From Betaproteobacteria bacterium (lineage in GTDB: Bacteria > Pseudomonadota > Gammaproteobacteria > Burkholderiales > SG8-39), in the NCBI GenBank assembly GCA_007280315.1, contig QYQC01000221.1, positions 1-10,905 of the forward strand: a DNA stretch of 10,905 nucleotides. The letters run 5' to 3'. Positions within the stretch are counted from its first letter, which is position 1. Every line of letters starts with the position of its first letter. Shown here piece by piece: positions 4,829 to 10,905 of this stretch. The notes under the pieces are model-generated. The model was not told the origin of the DNA. It did no database searches and was given only the letters and a program-made list of their open reading frames with translations. Both the position numbers and the translations under genes were made by a program.

Positions 4829-6784
4829 ATTATTGCTCTTACGCGTTTCGCGCTTGCTTGCGTTCTACTAGTAGCCCTAGGGGCAGATGCGGGGAATTCC
4901 CCCGTTCAGATCAGCACATATTCCCAATCCATTGATCTGTCGAACGCAGTCTGGCTGCTCGAAGATCCAGATGGAGTGCTTACGATCACAGACGTTCAGA
5001 GTTCAGTCAACGCCAGACGCTTCCGACTAGGTTCACCGAAGATCGGTTTTTCCGCCTCTGCTTACTGGTTACGTTTTAATTTGGTAAGCACGTCATCAAA
5101 CTCTTCGACGTGGTGGTTGAACAGCGGTAACCGACGATTGCAGGAGATCGACTTTTTTGCTCCAGACGAACGCGGGATATATCAACGCCAGTCGGCAAGT
5201 GCGAATTATCCATTCGCAGACCGCCCGCTACCCACTGCCGACTTCGTGTTTCCTTTCACCCTAACCTCGGGTCCGCCAATAGAGATCTATCTGCGAGTTA
5301 GATCCACTTCGTTCCCTGCCGTAACCCTTTCACCACAAATTTGGCAGCCTGGAGCATTTCAGGTTCGCGCAAAAATAGATACTTCGCGATGGTTACTTTA
5401 CCTCGGAATGGCTACCGCATTAGGGGTGTTGAATCTTTTGCTCTTTTTCTATATCCGAGAACTAAACTTTTTGCTCTATGTGACATCTTTGGTCTCCGTC
5501 GTATGGGCAGTTTGCAGCGCGGCAGGTGGATTTGGTTCTGCGTTCGAGTACTTTTGGCCCACCTCACCGATCTTTGAGCAAACATCCTGGGTGGCGGCCA
5601 CGATAACGGCAGTGTGCTTTACGGTCTTATTCATTTTCCGGTTTCTTGAGCTTGGCCCCAGAATGCCGCGCCTCGCTGTTTTCATTAAATCCAGCATAGC
5701 GTTCGCATGTTTGTGTTTCGGGATCCTAGTCACGATTGCGGCGTCTCAACTTCCCCACTCCGTAGCGTTGGCGCAGAAAGTATTACTTGTCGGAAGTGTC
5801 GATCTCTCGCTTCTTTATGTAGGCCTATCGTATGGAATACTGAAACTTGCATGGTCCGGGAATCGGTCGGCACGCTTTGTCTGCATCGCTTGGATCCCCA
5901 TTATTTTGGGTGTAATTGCGATGACGCTTGCGACTACGTTCGGCACCAATGCAGACCGGTCGATCCTCATGTGGGCTTCAGCATTTGAACTGGTTGTAAT
6001 GTCCTTGGCTTTGGCGGACCGTTTCAATCAAGAAAAGAACGCGAAGACGCGCGCGCAAGCCGCGTTAGTTGAAGGCCTTCGGCGATCTGAGCGGGATCTC
6101 GAGGAAAAGGTCGTGCAGCGCACTGAGCAACTCCAGCGAGAGCAGATCCGTATCAAAGAGCTACTTCACAATATCCTTCCGTCTGAACTTGCTGACGAGC
6201 TTTCCAGAACTGGGGTTGCACGGCCCGCCAAACACGATTCGGCGACGATTCTGTTTACCGACTTCAGCGGCTTCACGCAGGTGGCGTCCGCGATGCCAGC
6301 GGACCGGATGGTGGCAGAATTGAATGAGATATTCGGAGCTTTCGACGACATCTGCGATGAACTACGCGTCGAAAAGATCAAGACCATTGGTGATGCCTAC
6401 ATGGCCGCAGCCGGATTACCCAAGCCATGTTCGGATCATGCCCAACGCTGCGTGCGCACAGGTCTCCGCATGTTGGACTATCTTGCAGAGAGAAATCGAA
6501 AAGCCGCATTCAAGTGGTCACTTAGGGTCGGTGTTCATTCCGGGCCCGTGGTGACGGGCGTGGTTGGCAAGCGAAAGTATGCATTTGATGTATGGGGTGA
6601 TACCGTCAATATCGCATCCCGTATGGAAGGCGCGGGCGAGGCTGGCCGGGTGAATGTTTCAGCATACACATACGATCTGATCCGGACGGAGTTCGAGTGT
6701 GAGTATCGCGGCAAGGTGGACGCTAAAGGGAAGGGGCAGATTGATATGTACTTTGTTACGGGCGAAAGGATTGTTGCGGCGTAA
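4829..6784 (+). CDS. membrane-bound class III adenylate cyclase with 7TMR-DISM sensor
   Basis: Domain order: signal peptide (about 4832-4905); extracytoplasmic 7TMR-DISMED2-type ligand domain (YWLRFNL ... IYLRVRS); a 7TMR-DISM seven-helix membrane region; a coiled coil (RRSERDLEEKVVQRTEQLQ); and a C-terminal class III nucleotide cyclase domain. Numbering from the first ordinary start, GTG 4976, the metal-binding Asp are D429 (FTDFSGF) and D473 (IGDAYM). Adenine-selecting K469 and D538 and transition-state N545 and R549 are present, so it should make cAMP from ATP as a homodimer inside the cell in response to an external signal. The GTG start would discard the signal peptide. The frame is open from 4793 and encodes IIALTRFALACVLLVALGADA, whose hydrophobic core is unmistakable, but no ATG, GTG or TTG precedes it. 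I place the start at ATT 4829, 6 bases after GGAG; CTG 4817 is an alternative, as is a sequence error. The gene stands alone between two minus-strand TA modules. Confidence 0.88.
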   Translation: MIALTRFALACVLLVALGADAGNSPVQISTYSQSIDLSNAVWLLEDPDGVLTITDVQSSVNARRFRLGSPKIGFSASAYWLRFNLVSTSSNSSTWWLNSGNRRLQEIDFFAPDERGIYQRQSASANYPFADRPLPTADFVFPFTLTSGPPIEIYLRVRSTSFPAVTLSPQIWQPGAFQVRAKIDTSRWLLYLGMATALGVLNLLLFFYIRELNFLLYVTSLVSVVWAVCSAAGGFGSAFEYFWPTSPIFEQTSWVAATITAVCFTVLFIFRFLELGPRMPRLAVFIKSSIAFACLCFGILVTIAASQLPHSVALAQKVLLVGSVDLSLLYVGLSYGILKLAWSGNRSARFVCIAWIPIILGVIAMTLATTFGTNADRSILMWASAFELVVMSLALADRFNQEKNAKTRAQAALVEGLRRSERDLEEKVVQRTEQLQREQIRIKELLHNILPSELADELSRTGVARPAKHDSATILFTDFSGFTQVASAMPADRMVAELNEIFGAFDDICDELRVEKIKTIGDAYMAAAGLPKPCSDHAQRCVRTGLRMLDYLAERNRKAAFKWSLRVGVHSGPVVTGVVGKRKYAFDVWGDTVNIASRMEGAGEAGRVNVSAYTYDLIRTEFECEYRGKVDAKGKGQIDMYFVTGERIVAA

Positions 6785-7147
6785 ATGCCCTCGGTGCGAA
6801 GGAAGGCAATTGCTTTCGACTTGCCCGCTCATACCTGTGCGCCAATCTTGTCGATAGTGCGTTGCGGCGACTGCTATCGGGAAAATGTTCTTGGGTCCGC
6901 TTGTGGCCGACAGCGCCTGCTTACCAACGGCAGCTTCCAGGCCTGCCAACACCATTGATCCGGGAGTACTACGTTATCGAAGAAATGCGGCTGATTGCGC
7001 TGGCGATTCACACTGCCTGATCGCCCCAAAAACCAGCGTCCCTATTGGCTTTCGGACCGACTTGCCTGCTGAACGCCGGGCCAAGACCTGCATTCGCCCG
7101 CCAAGCGAACCACTCTGACCGCAGCCTGCTTCTCGAAAGCACAAATG
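6785..7147. other. intergenic region between cyclase and vapC
   Basis: About 360 bp between two converging genes. No gene with a start codon, ribosome binding site and recognisable product was found. One plus-strand frame stays open across much of it and ends at TGA 7018-7020 with the plausible-looking tail REYYVIEEMRLIALAIHTA, but it runs on from inside the cyclase gene without its own start. CGTCCCTATTG at 7037-7047 repeats 707-717. No clear terminator hairpin with a T-run was seen for either gene. Confidence 0.35.
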
Positions 7148-7567
7148 TCAGACCCGCGGTGTTTCGTCGATCCAGTTCTCGACCTTGAGGGCCTTCACTT
7201 TTTGAAAATGTTTGCGGTTGTTGGTGACCAGCGTGGCCTTGAGCGCCAGCGCGTGGCCCGCGATCATGGTGTCGAAAACGCCGATTGGTGTGCCGTCGCG
7301 CTCCAGCATTGCCCGCAATTGCGCGAAGTGATCGGCTGCCGCCGCATCCCAGGACAAGACCGTGACACGGTCGAGGAATGCGTGCACCCGCCGCGACAGG
7401 GCGCGCGGATTGCCACGCTTTTCCAGCCCGAAAATGAGTTCGGCGCGGGTCACGGCCGAAACCGCAAGCGAACCCGCTTTAGCCGCCGCCAGCCGCGCGT
7501 CAAGCGTGGCGCTGGCGTAACGGATCGCGTAGCTGCAGGTGTCAGTGTCCAGGAGGTAGAGGAGCAT
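7148..7567 (-). CDS. vapC: VapC-family PIN-domain ribonuclease toxin
   Basis: This 139-residue protein has the complete PIN-domain pattern of VapC/FitB toxins: D7 in LLDTDTCSYAI near the N-terminus, E43 in VTRAELIFGL, D99 in GVFDTMIAGHALA, and the late LVTNNRKHF strand. It is a predicted Mg2+-dependent endoribonuclease acting on tRNA or rRNA; the target is unknown. The ATG follows an AGGAAA sequence at the end of the antitoxin gene, about 10 bases upstream. It lies 6 bp behind vapB in one operon. Length and residues look intact. It is only distantly like the other PIN toxin in the window (3733-4215), so the two modules are independent acquisitions rather than a duplication. Confidence 0.92.
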   Translation of the reverse strand: MLLYLLDTDTCSYAIRYASATLDARLAAAKAGSLAVSAVTRAELIFGLEKRGNPRALSRRVHAFLDRVTVLSWDAAAADHFAQLRAMLERDGTPIGVFDTMIAGHALALKATLVTNNRKHFQKVKALKVENWIDETPRV

Positions 7568-7573
7568 GCCGCA

Positions 7574-7858
7574 CTATTTCCTGCGCGGCGGCTTGACCGA
7601 GTGCGCGACCGCGAAGGGGTCTCGCGCCGGCTTGATTTCATTCAGAGGCCGATCGGAAAGGAAATCTACGGGGACGCGAGTCTTGGCGCGCAGAGCGAAG
7701 AAATCGGCCCATGAGCCCGAATGCGCCCGGCTCGATAGCACTATGTCACCGGTCGCCACATCTTTGCGGATGAAAACTTCACTACTGGCGAAGCGGAACT
7801 CCTTGGGCAGACGCACAGCCTGGCTGTTGCCGTTGGTGAATACGCGGGTGGTTTGCAT
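7574..7858 (-). CDS. vapB: VapB-family AbrB-type antitoxin
   Basis: This 94-residue protein starts with the swapped-hairpin AbrB/SpoVT DNA-binding domain, MQTTRVFTNGNSQAVRLPKE being the signature of VapB antitoxins, and ends in a basic, flexible toxin-binding tail (DFLSDRP ... PPRRK). It neutralises the VapC toxin encoded directly downstream and represses the operon. ATG 7858 is chosen over the in-frame TTG at 7873 because GAGG lies 5 bases upstream of it and the family signature begins there. The operator-promoter palindrome lies 15 bp further upstream. Nothing looks degraded. Confidence 0.92.
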   Translation of the reverse strand: MQTTRVFTNGNSQAVRLPKEFRFASSEVFIRKDVATGDIVLSSRAHSGSWADFFALRAKTRVPVDFLSDRPLNEIKPARDPFAVAHSVKPPRRK

Positions 7859-7873
7859 GGCAGCCTCGATCAA

Positions 7874-7902
7874 TGTGTGTATAAAAATGCATTATACACA
7901 CA
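7874..7902 (-). promoter_or_regulatory. vapBC promoter with embedded operator palindrome
   Basis: TGTGTGTATAA (7874-7884) and TTATACACACA (7892-7902) form a perfect 11-bp inverted repeat around the 7-base spacer AAATGCA. On the minus strand the first arm contains a perfect -10 hexamer TATAAT (7891-7896), so a dimeric VapB or VapBC complex on the palindrome would cover the -10 and start site. No strong -35 box was recognised upstream. Confidence 0.72.
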
Positions 7903-7905
7903 AAC

Positions 7906-7924
7906 GGCCTTTCGCGGAGAGGCC
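7906..7924 (-). terminator. weak hairpin terminator candidate downstream of rmuC
   Basis: GGCCTTT (7906-7912) and AGAGGCC (7918-7924) pair as a 7-bp stem with one G-T wobble and a 5-base loop. It lies about 20 bp after the rmuC stop. The following minus-strand sequence GTTTGTGTG is only partly T-rich, so termination may be inefficient and may allow some read-through into vapBC. Confidence 0.4.
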
Positions 7925-7944
7925 GAGGAAACCTGAGCGGCGCC

Positions 7945-9195
7945 TCACGCGTCCGCGAGCCGCACCACATTGTCGGCAACCGGCTTTTCCTCGATCTCGG
8001 CCGCTTCGATGCGCTGGAACTGCTGACTGATCTTGCCGCCGGTGACCTGGATCTTCTCGACGTCGTCGTTGGCCTGACGGATATGGTCGGCAAGCTTTTT
8101 CATGCGTTCGTCGAAGCGGCCGAATTCCACCGCAAGCCGCGACAAGGATTCTTTGATCACGTGTATCTGCTTGCGCGTCTCGACGTCCTTCAGCACCGCG
8201 CGCGCGGTGTTGAGCACCGCCATCAGCGTAGTCGGCGAAACGATCCACACGCGCCTGGCGTTGGCATATTCCACCACCTCGCCGTGGTAGGCGTGAATCT
8301 CGGCGAACACCGCCTCGGCCGGCACGAACATCACCGCGCCATCCGAAGTCTCGTTGGCGATGATGTACTTCGACGCGATCGCGTCGACGTGCTTCTTGAT
8401 GTCCGAGCGGAACGCCTTCTGCGCCAGGCTGCGGTCGGCCTCGTTCACGCCGGCCTCGAACATGCGGTGATAGTTCTCCAGCGGGAACTTCGAATCCACC
8501 GCCACCATACCGGTGGGTTCGGGCAGCTTCAACACGCAATCGGCGCGGGTGCCGTTGGACAGCGTGTACTGCAGTTCGAACCCGCCCGGGGGCATGACGT
8601 TGCGCACCAGCGCTTCGAGCTGGACTTCGCCGAACGCGCCGCGCGACTTCTTGTCGCCGAGCAACTCCTGCAGACTGACGACGCTTCCGGTGAGGCCGTC
8701 GATTTTCTTCTGCGCCTCATCGATGGTGGCAAGCCGCTGCATCACGCTGACGAAGGTCTCGTTGGTTTTCTTGAAGCCTTCATCCAGCCGCTCGCTCACC
8801 TTGCCCGAGATCTGCTCCAGGCGCAGATCGATCTTGGCGTTCAGCTGGTCGGTGGTCAGCGCCAGCTGCTTCACCATGGCTTCGCGGCTCTGCCCCAGGT
8901 TTTCGGACAGGCTGAGCTTGAGCGCGTGCAGCGTGTCGCGCGTCTGTTTGAGTTCCTCTGACAGCGTGCCGCGCAGGCGCTCCGAGGATTCGCCGAAGGT
9001 CGTTCCCAGGCGGTCGCCCTGCTGCGTCAGCCCGCCATGCAGGTCGGTGAGCATGGCGCGGTGCTTCTCCTCCAGTCCCTGCGCCATGCCCGCGGGCAGG
9101 GCGTCCAGCTTGCGGTTCACGGCAGCCAGGCGCCAGGCGAGCCAGCCAGCGAGCAGGAGCAGCAGAACGCAAAGGGCAAGGAGGATTTCCAGCAT
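7945..9195 (-). CDS. rmuC: DNA recombination protein RmuC homologue
   Basis: This 416-residue protein has an N-terminal membrane anchor (residues 2-23, Leu-rich), a long coiled coil rich in Leu, Lys, Glu and Gln (about 25-190), and the conserved RmuC domain (about 175-370). The domain includes SRGAFGEVQLEALVRNVMPPGGFELQY and VDSKFPLENYHRMFE, quoted here by their key residues GEVQLE and VDSKFPLENY. RmuC limits inversions at short inverted repeats and is thought to have a nuclease-like fold related to restriction endonucleases; its exact activity is unsettled. Length fits the family. It is divergent from the acyl-CoA synthetase gene. The upstream -10 box at 9203-9208 is so close to the ATG that the mRNA could be leaderless. 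Confidence 0.93.
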   Translation of the reverse strand: MLEILLALCVLLLLLAGWLAWRLAAVNRKLDALPAGMAQGLEEKHRAMLTDLHGGLTQQGDRLGTTFGESSERLRGTLSEELKQTRDTLHALKLSLSENLGQSREAMVKQLALTTDQLNAKIDLRLEQISGKVSERLDEGFKKTNETFVSVMQRLATIDEAQKKIDGLTGSVVSLQELLGDKKSRGAFGEVQLEALVRNVMPPGGFELQYTLSNGTRADCVLKLPEPTGMVAVDSKFPLENYHRMFEAGVNEADRSLAQKAFRSDIKKHVDAIASKYIIANETSDGAVMFVPAEAVFAEIHAYHGEVVEYANARRVWIVSPTTLMAVLNTARAVLKDVETRKQIHVIKESLSRLAVEFGRFDERMKKLADHIRQANDDVEKIQVTGGKISQQFQRIEAAEIEEKPVADNVVRLADA

Positions 9196-9202
9196 GGGTC
9201 AA

Positions 9203-9208
9203 AGTATA
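9203..9208 (-). promoter_or_regulatory. -10 box candidate of rmuC, leaderless layout
   Basis: Minus-strand TATACT is followed by exactly seven bases (TTGACCC) and then the rmuC ATG, so transcription would begin at or near the start codon. No Shine-Dalgarno sequence fits this gap. No convincing -35 box is visible at 17 bp, which leaves the call uncertain. Confidence 0.4.
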
Positions 9209-9270
9209 GCCCAAGCGGGGAGCCGCGAAGCGCACGGTAGAATGACGCATGCCACGCCGCGCAAACGCAA

Positions 9271-10872
9271 ATGAACTGGCCGCCTGAGCGCTTTCCGCGC
9301 ATGCGCCGCGAAGCGCATTTCGGCCGCGTGTTCAACTGCTTTGCCGCGCGCCCGGCGCAGCTGAACGCGCTCGTTGCGCAGACGCTGTCGCTGCATGCGA
9401 ATGACGAGGCGCTGGTGTGCGCGGACCGGCGCTTTACCTACGCCGAGCTCGACGGCCTCGCCGCGCGCCACGCCGCCGCACTGGCGCGCGACGGTCTGCG
9501 CGCCGGCGACCGCATCGCGATCCTCTGCGCCAACGAACCTGAATTTGTCTTCGCTTTGCTCGCCGCGTTCCGCCTCGGCGCGATTGCGGTGCCGATCAAC
9601 GTACGCGAGCAAGGCCCGGGCATCGCCTTCATGCTGAATCAATGCGGCGCAAGGGCGATCGTGTTCGACGCCGACATGGCGCAGAAGATTCCAGCGCCGC
9701 AGGATGCGCCCCGGCTCGCGCTGCGCTACGCCGTGGGCGCAGAGGCGCCGTATGCGCGCCCATTCGCACCGGCAGCGTTTCCGATGACGGCCGCGGCCGC
9801 GCCGGAGGAGGAGACTGCGGTCATCATCTATACCTCCGGCACCACCGGTCAGCCGAAAGGGGCGATGCTGACGCATCTGAATCTCGTCCACTCGGTGATG
9901 CATTTCGAATACTGCATGCAACTCGGCACCGGTGAACGATCCTTGCTGGCGGTGCCGGCGAGCCATGTGACCGGCCTGGTGGCCGTCATCCTGACCATGT
10001 TCCGCGTCGGCGGCTGCGTGCTCATGCTGCGTGAATTCAAGGCCCGGGCATTCCTCGAACTCGCGAGCAGTGAGCGCATGACGCACACGCTGGTGGTTCC
10101 GGCGATCTACAACCTGTGCCTGCGCGAACCCGATTTCGGACGCTACGACCTGCGTCACTGGCGCATCGGCGGATTCGGCGGTGCGCCCATGCCCGAGGGC
10201 ACCATCCGTGCGCTGGCGCAGCGGTTGCCGAACCTGGCACTGGCAAACACCTACGGCGCCACCGAGACCACCTCCCCTACTTCGACCATACCCCTGGGAG
10301 AGCAGGCGGCGCACCTGGAAAGCGTCGGCGTCATCGTGCCCTGCGCCGAGGTGCGCGTAATGGACGATGACGGCCGCGAAGTCGCGCACGGCGAAACCGG
10401 GGAGATCTGGATCGCGGGCCCGATGGTGGTGCCGGGCTATTGGGACGATGGCGCAGCCACCGAGCGCGAGTTCTGCGGCGGCTACTGGAAATCGGGCGAT
10501 CTCGGTTCGATCGACGCGCACGGCTATCTACTCATACTCGATCGCAAGAAGGATTTGATCAATCGCGGCGGCTACAAGGTGTTCTGCGCCGAGGTCGAGA
10601 GCGTGCTGTCATTGCACCCGGCGGTCGCCGAATCGGCGCTGATCGCCCGGCCCGATCCGGTGCTCGGTGAAAAATCACACGCGTTCGTGCTGCGCTCCGA
10701 TCCCGCGTGCACGGCGGACGATCTGCGCGCGCACTGCGCGCTGCATCTCGCCGACTACAAGCTGCCTGATTTCTTTACCTTCGTCGAGCATCCGCTGCCG
10801 CGCAATGCCAATGGCAAGCTGCTCAAACGGCAGCTGCGGAATAGAGGGACCGAAGAGCGTATTTCAGAATAA
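9271..10872 (+). CDS. acyl-CoA synthetase / AMP-dependent ligase (ANL superfamily)
   Basis: This 533-residue class I adenylate-forming enzyme activates a carboxylic acid as acyl-AMP and then normally transfers it to CoA. The signature motifs are all present: the P-loop YTSGTTGQPKG (187-197), YGATE (328-332), GYWKSGDLG, the hinge DRKKDLINRGGYK (starting at D424), and the catalytic lysine K516 in NANGKLLKRQL. It should be cytosolic. The acid substrate cannot be read from sequence with confidence; overall form suggests a medium/long-chain fatty acid, aromatic acid or similar CoA ligase. The ATG at 9271 is the ORF start. No strong ribosome binding site is visible, so a start at a nearby downstream ATG (9301) is possible. 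It is divergent from rmuC across a 75-bp gap, which holds a -10-like TAGAAT (9238-9243). The codon use matches the chromosomal flanks. Confidence 0.92.
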   Translation: MNWPPERFPRMRREAHFGRVFNCFAARPAQLNALVAQTLSLHANDEALVCADRRFTYAELDGLAARHAAALARDGLRAGDRIAILCANEPEFVFALLAAFRLGAIAVPINVREQGPGIAFMLNQCGARAIVFDADMAQKIPAPQDAPRLALRYAVGAEAPYARPFAPAAFPMTAAAAPEEETAVIIYTSGTTGQPKGAMLTHLNLVHSVMHFEYCMQLGTGERSLLAVPASHVTGLVAVILTMFRVGGCVLMLREFKARAFLELASSERMTHTLVVPAIYNLCLREPDFGRYDLRHWRIGGFGGAPMPEGTIRALAQRLPNLALANTYGATETTSPTSTIPLGEQAAHLESVGVIVPCAEVRVMDDDGREVAHGETGEIWIAGPMVVPGYWDDGAATEREFCGGYWKSGDLGSIDAHGYLLILDRKKDLINRGGYKVFCAEVESVLSLHPAVAESALIARPDPVLGEKSHAFVLRSDPACTADDLRAHCALHLADYKLPDFFTFVEHPLPRNANGKLLKRQLRNRGTEERISE

Positions 10873-10886
10873 AAGTTTTAGAAATT

Positions 10887-10905
10887 GTCATTCCGAGTGA
10901 AACGA
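10887..10905. repeat. possible dispersed intergenic repeat, cut by window end
   Basis: GTCATTCCGAGTGAAACGA resembles one arm of a palindromic intergenic repeat of the type GTCATTCCGAG...CGAGGAAT that I recall from several bacterial genomes. Only the first arm is visible and the window ends here, so the identity rests on similarity to a remembered pattern. Confidence 0.3.

Noticed and set aside
6790..7020. Open plus-strand frame ending at TGA 7018 with tail REYYVIEEMRLIALAIHTA
   Set aside because: The end looks protein-like, but the frame enters from inside the cyclase gene in another register, lacks a start with a ribosome binding site, and resembles nothing I know. It may be a gene remnant but cannot be supported.
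8083..8961. Plus-strand open frame of about 290 codons opposite rmuC
   Set aside because: It is a shadow of rmuC on the other strand; the opposite frame has clear RmuC motifs, a membrane anchor and a coiled coil.
9199..10521. Long minus-strand open frame of about 440 codons opposite the acyl-CoA synthetase
   Set aside because: It lies wholly antisense to a gene with all ANL motifs. Its His/Arg/Ala-rich composition is what the complement of a high-GC gene produces, and no family is recognisable.

Overview
The window looks like the chromosome of a GC-rich proteobacterium, probably a betaproteobacterium or a close relative. This is inferred from the high-GC codon use of the flanking genes, a bacterial lipoprotein, an RmuC homologue and an acyl-CoA synthetase; no rRNA or other taxonomic marker is present. 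The flanks (1-663 and 7945-10872) read like ordinary housekeeping sequence. The centre (about 664-7900) is accessory DNA with more mixed base composition, small genes and toxin-antitoxin (TA) modules.

The most notable region is 877-2811, which has the architecture of an integron gene-cassette array. Four imperfect palindromes of 71-90 bp end in GTTAGGC, GTTAGAC, GTTAGAC and the degenerate GTTAGGG. They sit directly behind compact plus-strand genes, as attC recombination sites do. The implied cassettes are: (1) a three-helix small membrane protein of unknown function, 942-1347; (2) a HigB/HigA-like TA pair with its own operator-containing promoter, 1348-2138; (3) a MAPEG-family membrane protein, 2139-2805; and possibly (4) a MOSC-domain protein from 2806, with no attC behind it. 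No integron integrase or attI is in the window, so this is either the distal end of a longer array or an integrase-less attC cluster (CALIN).

The next part, 3640-7900, holds two unrelated minus-strand PIN-domain TA modules: Phd/YefM-type antitoxin with VapC, and AbrB-type VapB with VapC. Each has a perfect palindrome in its promoter that is a good candidate operator. Between them is a large plus-strand membrane-bound class III adenylate cyclase with a 7TMR-DISM sensor. Its signal peptide can only be included if translation starts at a non-standard codon. A 34-bp piece closely matching the resident rmuC gene lies at 3647-3680.

The right part, 7945-10872, contains rmuC on the minus strand and, divergent from it, a class I adenylate-forming acyl-CoA synthetase/ligase on the plus strand. 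The window ends inside what may be a dispersed intergenic repeat. No tRNA, rRNA, CRISPR array or transposase gene was seen.
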